Of a stretch of 64,000 nt of DNA, positions 59,032 to 64,000 are shown piece by piece (the stretch's first letter is position 1; each line of letters begins with the position of its first letter). The notes beneath the pieces are model-generated. The model was given only the letters and a program-made list of their open reading frames with translations. It did not search any database and was not told the origin of the DNA. The stretch comes from Amarobacillus sp046328225 (GTDB lineage: Bacteria > Chloroflexota > Dehalococcoidia > Tepidiformales > Tepidiformaceae), in the NCBI GenBank assembly GCA_046328225.1, contig JAXLWZ010000010.1, forward strand, positions 76,421 through 140,420. Reading direction: 5' to 3'. The translations under genes were made by a program, and so were the position numbers.

Positions 59032-59385
59032 CTGACGGCCGCGAGGTACCTCTCTCTCCCTATCGCTCGCCCGGCAGCTATTCGCCTCCGCGCCCTCTAC
59101 ATCGCCGGGGCATTCGGGTTTGCCATGAGGCGCTCACCGGCAAACCCGTGACCAGCCGCCGGGAACGGCGCCTGGCCGCATCAGCCCCTCCGGATTCGAA
59201 ATACCAGCCCGCGAGCGTTCTCGCCCGCGTCCTCCCAGGGTTAATAAAGGGCAGTTGGAAGCGGCCGCCCGGCATGGTACGAAGTATCCAACCCATCTAC
59301 GCAGTGCCCCGGGGCATTACAGAACGGCAAACAGCGGGGGCGCGGAACCCTCCGTGTGCCGCGCGCTGCCCCGCACGGAGGCCTC
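59032..59385. other. 354-bp divergent intergenic region
   Basis: No coding sequence supported. TTGGAA, a 17-bp spacer and TACGAA (around 59254-59282) could be a promoter for the secreted cassette to the right. The sequence CACGGAGGCCTC before the ATG at 59386 is its ribosome site. Confidence 0.4.
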
Positions 59386-60345
59386 ATGCTTCGAACCCTG
59401 CTGCTCGCCGCCGTGCTCCTCGCCGGCGCGAGCGCCATCGCCGGCGTGCTCCCCGGTGCCGCCCACGCCGCGCCGGCCATCCTCGCCCAGCCCGGCTGCG
59501 ACCCCGCCGACAAGGCCGCCGAGGCGCCGAAGCAGTCCGGCGTCGCCGCCGAGCCCTGTTCCCCGACCATCGACCGCGCCATCGCGACGGCGAAGATGAA
59601 TGCCGCCCTCTCCTACTCCGCCTACCTCGAGGGCAAGGGCTCCAAGGCCACCGTCGATGCCTACGAAGCCTGGCTGCGCGCGCTCACCGGCGAGCAGCCG
59701 CGCGCCGTCGTCCGCCTCGATGATCCCTCCGCGCGCGTCAACGCGAGCATCCAGAAGTTCTTCTGGCCCTACGAGCAGATCAACTCCAACTACTGCGGCC
59801 CCGCCACTGCCATGTCCATCCTCCGCTTCCTCGGCCCCGCGACCTCGAAGACACCGAACAAGGAGGGTGTCCGCGACCAGCTCACCGGCGTCCCCGAGAC
59901 CGACCAGGAGATGTTCGCCGGCAACTTCTGGCTCGCGACCGCGAAGAACCGCCAGACGTACTGGGGCGAAAAATACATGCCCTTCACCCTCAACAGCTGG
60001 CGCGGCACGAAGTGGTACGTCCAGTCGGCGGGGCCCGGCCTCGAAGGCGGCACCCTCACGAAAGAGCAGGCGCTCGCCGCCATCAAGTTCGATACCGACC
60101 GCTCCTATCCAGTCGCCGAGAACGTCCTCTATTCGAACCGCACCTACTACCCCGCCGGCTTCTGGCCCGGCGTCACCTACGCCCACTGGGACACCGTGTA
60201 TGGCCACTACATGCAGAACGGCCGCCAGGTCGTCCAGGTCGGGCAGGTCTATCACGACAAGCGACTCCCCTACGACCGCTTCCAGGACGTCGATTGGGAG
60301 ACCCACTGGAGTGCCATCGGAGGCTGGCATGGCCTGGTCTGGTAA
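59386..60345 (+). CDS. Secreted C39-like cysteine peptidase-fold protein
   Basis: A 319-residue exported protein. A signal peptide (residues 1-28) ends AAHA-AP. The domain from about 120 onward matches Peptidase_C39-like folds: FWPYEQINSNYCGPATAMSILRFLG carries a Gln-like region and Cys137, and YAHWDTVYGHYMQNG near residue 265 supplies the candidate His and Asp. Such domains either cleave peptides or have lost activity. GGAGG precedes the ATG at 59386. The next gene starts inside its last codons (17-bp overlap), so the two are coupled. Confidence 0.75.
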   Translation: MLRTLLLAAVLLAGASAIAGVLPGAAHAAPAILAQPGCDPADKAAEAPKQSGVAAEPCSPTIDRAIATAKMNAALSYSAYLEGKGSKATVDAYEAWLRALTGEQPRAVVRLDDPSARVNASIQKFFWPYEQINSNYCGPATAMSILRFLGPATSKTPNKEGVRDQLTGVPETDQEMFAGNFWLATAKNRQTYWGEKYMPFTLNSWRGTKWYVQSAGPGLEGGTLTKEQALAAIKFDTDRSYPVAENVLYSNRTYYPAGFWPGVTYAHWDTVYGHYMQNGRQVVQVGQVYHDKRLPYDRFQDVDWETHWSAIGGWHGLVW

Positions 60346-61453
60346 GCGGCTCCTCGCCGCCGGCGCCGTCGTGACGGTGCTCCTCGCCGGCTGCGGCGAT
60401 GGCGCCGGCGGCGCAGGCACGCCCACGCCCACGAACGCCGCGGACGCCACCGTCGCGACCATCGCCATGGACACGCCCGGCCCACGCCTTCCGCTGGAGA
60501 ACGCGGCCGGGGAACCGCAAACCCCGGTGGCGGCCGTGACGGGCGGCATCGTCCTCGCCATCGGCGGCGGCGAAACGGGTGCCGCGCAGACGTTCGCACT
60601 CTGGGACCCGGCCACCGGCGAAACCCGGCCGCTCTGGACCGGTGTCGCGGGCCGGCAGGACATCGTTATGGCTGCCTCCGGCGATTGGCTCGCCACCGTC
60701 CGGACGGGCCTCTCGCTCCCCTTCCCCGATTGGGAACTGCTCGTCCGGAACGCCGCCACCGGCGAATCGCGCACCATCGCCCACGACGAAGGCGACCTCG
60801 ACACCGCGGGCGATATCCGGCCCGGGCTGCCGTTCGGCTTCGCCCCCCGTGCCGTCATCGATGGCACCCGGGTGGCCTGGATCCAGTACACGGGCACCGC
60901 CGCCGCGCCGGCGCGCGAACTTCGCACATACGACCTCGCGACCGGCCAACGGGCCACGGTGGACACCGTCACCCTCGCTGCCGGCGATATCGACACCATT
61001 GCCGCTGGTGGTGGCCGCGTGGCCTGGCTCCGTGTCGATGCCGCGGGCCAGCGGTTCATCGTCCGCGAAGCCGGCGGCGCATCCCGCGAAATTCCCGTCG
61101 ATGGCGCCCCCTTCCAGGCCGCCCTCGATGCCACCGGCCGCTACCTCGCCTGGGATGACGGCCTCACCACGAAGCGGCTGCTCGACCTCCAGACCGGCGC
61201 CCGCTCCGTATTCGCCACGAACGAAGGCTGGGGCATGACCGCGTCGGGCGGGCGCTTCAGCTGGGCCCCCGCCGCGGCCTACGGCGGCGCGCCCGGCTAC
61301 TTCGATGCGGCCACCGGCACCACCTACCTGCTCGAACGGCGCGATGGCGTCCGCAGCAACTACGCCGCCCTCCTCGGCCCGTGGTTCGCATGGCAATCGG
61401 CCGGGCCCGGCGGCGATGGGTCCTATCACTTCACCTGGCACGGCCAGTCGTAA
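60329..61453 (+). CDS. Lipoprotein with TolB-like beta-propeller
   Basis: A 374-residue protein. A lipobox (VVTVLLAGC, Cys22) anchors it outside the membrane, and a Thr/Pro/Ala-rich linker follows. From about 60 onward, repeated blades of about 40-50 residues read as TFALWDPATGETRPLW, ELLVRNAATGESRTI, ELRTYDLATGQRATVD, FIVREAGGASREIP and LLDLQTGARSVF. These resemble TolB/WD-type propeller strands that usually bind proteins or glycans. It overlaps the secreted peptidase-like gene, its probable partner. Confidence 0.75.
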   Translation: MAWSGKRLLAAGAVVTVLLAGCGDGAGGAGTPTPTNAADATVATIAMDTPGPRLPLENAAGEPQTPVAAVTGGIVLAIGGGETGAAQTFALWDPATGETRPLWTGVAGRQDIVMAASGDWLATVRTGLSLPFPDWELLVRNAATGESRTIAHDEGDLDTAGDIRPGLPFGFAPRAVIDGTRVAWIQYTGTAAAPARELRTYDLATGQRATVDTVTLAAGDIDTIAAGGGRVAWLRVDAAGQRFIVREAGGASREIPVDGAPFQAALDATGRYLAWDDGLTTKRLLDLQTGARSVFATNEGWGMTASGGRFSWAPAAAYGGAPGYFDAATGTTYLLERRDGVRSNYAALLGPWFAWQSAGPGGDGSYHFTWHGQS

Positions 61454-61473
61454 GCGAACGAAGGAGAACGAGC

Positions 61474-61872
61474 ATGCTCATCACCGTCTGGCGCGATTTC
61501 GAGACCTCCCGCGTACCCCGGCGAGCGCGCACCCCGAACCACAAGCGCAAGCTCTCGGAGTTCATCTGCCACATCCACCGCCAGAACTACTTCGAAAAGC
61601 CCCACCGCGTCGTCACCCTCGCCGAGTGGGACCTCACCCCCGAGCACGTCGAGCTCTGGGCACGCATCCGCCAGTTCATCGCTGCCTCCGAGACCGATCC
61701 GGTGAACGGCGGCGCCCCCATGCGCCCCCTCTTCCTTTACGCGCACGAACTCGACGAGGTCACGCCCACCCACAACAACCTCGTCGCCGCCCGCCGCGAC
61801 CTCGAGGCCGCCGTCGGGATGCGCGCCGCCCTCACCCGCAGCGATAGCGAGCGCGACCTCAGCTTCGCCTGA
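61474..61872 (+). CDS. Conserved-looking hypothetical protein
   Basis: A 132-residue soluble protein without recognised domain. It opens LITVWRDFETSRVPRRARTP and has a basic first 60 residues, then alternating helices ending in an acidic Asp/Glu tail. No signal peptide or membrane helix. AAGGAGAACGAGC precedes the ATG at 61474. It starts 20 bp after the lipoprotein gene and is the last member of the three-gene unit before a bidirectional terminator. The function may lie in the cytoplasm. Confidence 0.6.
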   Translation: MLITVWRDFETSRVPRRARTPNHKRKLSEFICHIHRQNYFEKPHRVVTLAEWDLTPEHVELWARIRQFIAASETDPVNGGAPMRPLFLYAHELDEVTPTHNNLVAARRDLEAAVGMRAALTRSDSERDLSFA

Positions 61873-61898
61873 CACCTGCCCCGTGCCGGGCAAACGAA

Positions 61899-61924
61899 AC
61901 GGCCCCGCGATTTCGCGGGGCCGT
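61899..61924. terminator. Bidirectional terminator between the secreted cassette and the helicase gene
   Basis: A perfect 11-bp stem ACGGCCCCGCG/CGCGGGGCCGT with loop ATTT sits between converging genes. Plus-strand flank CTGCATTT and minus-strand flank TTCG supply only weak U-tracts. Confidence 0.7.
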
Positions 61925-61947
61925 CTGCATTTCGCCGGTTGGCGGAA

Positions 61948-63540
61948 CTACTCCCAGCGCGCCGGCAGCTTGAGCCGTTCGAGGTCCACGTCGCCGACCT
62001 CCGCCACGATCTTGTCCCAGTCGGCCAGTTCCCATTCGCTCACGAAGGTGACCGCCGTGCCCCGCTTGCCCGCGCGCGCCGTGCGGCCGATGCGGTGGAT
62101 GTACTCCTCGGGGTTCTGCGGCACGTCATAATTGATGACGTGCTCGATATCCGGGATGTCGAGCCCCCGCGCCGCCACGTTCGTCGCGATCAGGAACTCC
62201 AACCGCCCGCTCCGGAAGTCGGCCATCACCCGGTCGCGCTCGCCCTGGCGGAGGTCGCCGTGGATAGCCCGCGCCGGCACGCCGCAATCCTGCAGCTGCG
62301 CCGTCAGGCGGTCCACGCCGATCTTCGTCCGCCGGAAGATGAGCGAGCGCCCGAGGTCCATCGTTTCGTACAGGTGCCGCAGCGCGAAGAACTTGTCGCG
62401 TTCCGCCACCTCGGCGAAGTACTGGGTCACGCCCTCGGCGGTGCGCTGCTCGGGGGCGCACGCCACCCGCTGCGCCTTCCGCATGTAGCGATACACGAGC
62501 CGCCCGATGCTCTCCGGCATCGTCGCGCTGAACAGCGCCGTCTGCCGCTGCTTCGGCGTCACCCGCAGGATGTAGTCGATGTCCCGCGCGAAGCCGATGT
62601 CCAGCATCTGGTCCGCTTCGTCCAGCACGGCGAAGCGGATGCCCTCCAGCCGTAGCGTCCCGCGCTTGATGTGATCAATCACCCGGCCGGGCGTCCCGAC
62701 CACCACCTGCGCGCCGCGCTCCAGCGCCGTGAAATCGCCCGTGAGCCGCTTGCCGCCCACGAGGCCGATGGTTTCGAAGCCGTAGAAACGGCCGAGATGC
62801 TCCATGACCTCGCGCACCTGGTTCGCCAGTTCCCGCGTCGGCACCAGCACGAGCGCCTGCACGGCCCGGTCGGCGGGATCGATGGTCCGTGCCATCGGGA
62901 GCCCGAACGCGAGTGTCTTGCCGGTGCCCGTCTGTGCCAGCCCGACCAGGTCCTCGCCCTCGAGCAGCAGCGGGAGCGCCTCGGACTGGATCGGCGTGGA
63001 CTCGGTAAACCCGAGCGCGGCGATGGCGTTCAGGCCGGTTTCATCGACGCCCAGGCGCCGGAACGTCTCCGAGAGCGGGGCCTTCGCCCCGGGGAGTCCG
63101 GCGAGGCCGGCCGGGGTGGCGGCTTCGCCCGTCGCGGTTCCGCCGCGGCGGCTGCGGCGGCTCCGCTTTCGCCGCGAAGGCCCGCCGTCGTGGTCTTCCT
63201 CGCCGTTCGAGGCCTGCACTCCGGGCGGCAGCGTGGCGATGGACGCTGCGAAGCTGCCCGTCGAGGGCCGGACTTCGAACGCCTCCGGGAATGGCTCACG
63301 GCCGCCCTCGGGCGCCTCCGTGAAGTCGATGACGATGTCCTGCGGCTTCTTTCGCCGGAAGAGAGACAGAATCAGGGTTGGGTGGTTCCTTTCGCGGGGT
63401 GTCTCGCTGCCCCGCCGGGAGGGCGCGCTCGGCCTTGCGGCTGGCGCTGCCAGGAGGCGGGTCCGACGGACGGCGATGGGCGCAAAGACGACGAACGGAA
63501 GGCCGGTAGAGCACGGCCGAACGGGGTAGTGGACCGCCAC
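61948..63540 (-). CDS. DEAD-box RNA helicase
   Basis: A helicase of 465-530 residues that unwinds RNA with ATP, for example in ribosome assembly or at low temperature. The Q motif FTESTPIQSEALPLLL, Walker A AQTGTGKT, PTRELA, DEAD in VLDEADQML, SATMPES, and the C-terminal GRTARAGKRGTA are all present. An Arg/Lys-rich linker precedes the core. The start is unclear: the outer GTG is at 63540, but AAAGGA at 63387-63392 lies before a CTG at 63375 that begins ILSLFRRKKPQD. No in-frame ATG, GTG or TTG occurs near it. Confidence 0.88.
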   Translation of the reverse strand: MAVHYPVRPCSTGLPFVVFAPIAVRRTRLLAAPAARPSAPSRRGSETPRERNHPTLILSLFRRKKPQDIVIDFTEAPEGGREPFPEAFEVRPSTGSFAASIATLPPGVQASNGEEDHDGGPSRRKRSRRSRRGGTATGEAATPAGLAGLPGAKAPLSETFRRLGVDETGLNAIAALGFTESTPIQSEALPLLLEGEDLVGLAQTGTGKTLAFGLPMARTIDPADRAVQALVLVPTRELANQVREVMEHLGRFYGFETIGLVGGKRLTGDFTALERGAQVVVGTPGRVIDHIKRGTLRLEGIRFAVLDEADQMLDIGFARDIDYILRVTPKQRQTALFSATMPESIGRLVYRYMRKAQRVACAPEQRTAEGVTQYFAEVAERDKFFALRHLYETMDLGRSLIFRRTKIGVDRLTAQLQDCGVPARAIHGDLRQGERDRVMADFRSGRLEFLIATNVAARGLDIPDIEHVINYDVPQNPEEYIHRIGRTARAGKRGTAVTFVSEWELADWDKIVAEVGDVDLERLKLPARWE

Positions 63541-63684
63541 GAGTCCGTCACAAACAACGTGAGTTCATGCTACCACAAGTTTATGGCGAGTCGTTACCCT
63601 CGGTTCACGCTTCTCAGGCAATGCACAGGGGAATCGGTGCCTCCTCGCATTTTGCGGGCCCATGCTCAGGGTCGGAGGTCACCC

Positions 63685-63858
63685 ATGCCCGTCTCACAGC
63701 TCCGGATCGTCAGCGTCAGCACCAATCTCCCAACGTCCGTCTGCGCCTGGTGCACGAAGGTCATCCACCCCGGCACGCGCGAGATCAGTCACGGCATCTG
63801 CCACGCCTGCGCCCGCGCTCTCGTCGCCACCTTCGGGGCATCGCCGCCCGCGGCCTGA
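63685..63858 (+). CDS. 57-residue zinc-ribbon-like protein
   Basis: A small protein with two Cys pairs: VCAWCTKVI (CxxC) and GICHACARA (CxxC), spaced as in a zinc ribbon, with the linking SHGIC also seen at the end of PAS-sensor kinases. GGAGG lies before the ATG at 63685. It ends four bases before the stop of a converging VOC gene. Function unknown; it may bind zinc or act as a small adaptor. Confidence 0.65.
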   Translation: MPVSQLRIVSVSTNLPTSVCAWCTKVIHPGTREISHGICHACARALVATFGASPPAA

Positions 63859-63861
63859 GCC

Positions 63862-64000
63862 CTATGGGTTCACCATCGCCGCCAACGCCAGCATGTTCCC
63901 GTCGGGGTCGCGGAAGAACGTCATCCACTCCTCCGTCCCGTCGGCGTGGGTGAAGATGCGATGTGGCGGACCGTCGAACGGCACGCCCTTCGCCGCCAGC
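63862..64000 (-). CDS. VOC family protein, C-terminal part (cut by the window edge)
   Basis: The last 45 codons of a minus-strand gene whose start is beyond 64000. The reading GVPFDGPPHRIFTHADGTEE and MTFFRDPDGNMLALAAM fits the second half of a glyoxalase/bleomycin-resistance module, with the metal-ligand neighbourhood FRDPDGN. The TAG stop is at 63862-63864, so it converges closely with the small zinc-ribbon gene. Confidence 0.7.
   Translation of the reverse strand, partial: LAAKGVPFDGPPHRIFTHADGTEEWMTFFRDPDGNMLALAAMVNP

Noticed and set aside
1..64000. CRISPR array, prophage, insertion sequence, or secondary-metabolite cluster
   Set aside because: No regularly spaced repeats, transposase, integrase catalytic domain, capsid or synthase genes were found on either strand.

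Overview
The window is 64 kb of very GC-rich, densely packed bacterial chromosome with mostly housekeeping content. No prophage, integrase, transposase, CRISPR array or rRNA operon was seen. The best guess is a Chloroflexota bacterium of the Dehalococcoidia/Tepidiformia type, at moderate confidence. Reasons are the strong G/C-ending codon bias, many apparent leaderless promoters, a GreA with an extra N-terminal domain, a probable Re-type citrate synthase, GH57-type glycogen enzymes and the rplU-rpmA-rpmE-DUF1385 order.

Layout. 0-4 kb: two nucleotide-sugar short-chain dehydrogenases (minus strand), then a TetR regulator with an ABC-2 exporter (plus). 4-11.8 kb (minus): PAS-LuxR regulator, Sir2 deacetylase, glpD-glpK glycerol catabolism, an M1 aminopeptidase carrying HEAT-like repeats, and a BCP peroxiredoxin. 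11.9-15.3 kb (plus): DEDDh exonuclease, GNAT, an alpha/alpha-toroid protein, aldo/keto reductase, VOC protein. 15.4-19.2 kb: PP2C phosphatase and a fused GreA (minus), rsmG, a glycerophosphodiesterase and an orphan Flp pilin (plus). 19.2-28.2 kb (minus): thioredoxin-like protein, YabN/MazG-like fusion, and a glycogen cluster (glgP, GH57 branching enzyme, second GH57, glgA). 28.4-40.3 kb (plus): HAD phosphatase, argH, a START-like protein with a CrtI-like oxidoreductase, hotdog thioesterase, small membrane proteins, iron permease plus Fur, glycolate oxidase glcDEF, FadA-type thiolase. 40.4-48.6 kb: PAP2 and NYN proteins (minus), ftsH, L21, L27, L31 and DUF1385 (plus), split transketolase (minus). 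48.8 kb: tRNA-Asp. 49-52.8 kb (minus): CoA-ester cluster (SDR, two MaoC-type hydratases, DUF35, Cys-less thiolase homologue). 52.9-56.1 kb: metallophosphoesterase, class III CoA-transferase, acyl-CoA dehydrogenase-like flavoprotein. 56.6-64 kb: abundant-looking membrane protein of unknown function, Re-citrate-synthase-like enzyme behind a GntR-type operator, a three-gene secreted cassette, DEAD-box helicase, small zinc-ribbon protein, and a truncated VOC gene at the edge.

How it fits together. The genes suggest a heterotroph that uses glycerol, glycolate and fatty or other CoA esters, stores glycogen, and controls iron through Fur. Thiolases, MaoC hydratases, SDR, CoA-transferase and acyl-CoA dehydrogenase-like genes point to substantial CoA-ester metabolism.

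Sequence quality. Five genes (glycerophosphodiesterase, MazG fusion, glgA, the START-like gene at 30.6 kb, transketolase C-part) are broken by single-base indels. Several indels lie in or next to short homopolymers. Reading continues in another frame with preserved motifs and without true decay, so these look more like sequencing or assembly errors than pseudogenes. Their reconstructed products are described on that basis.
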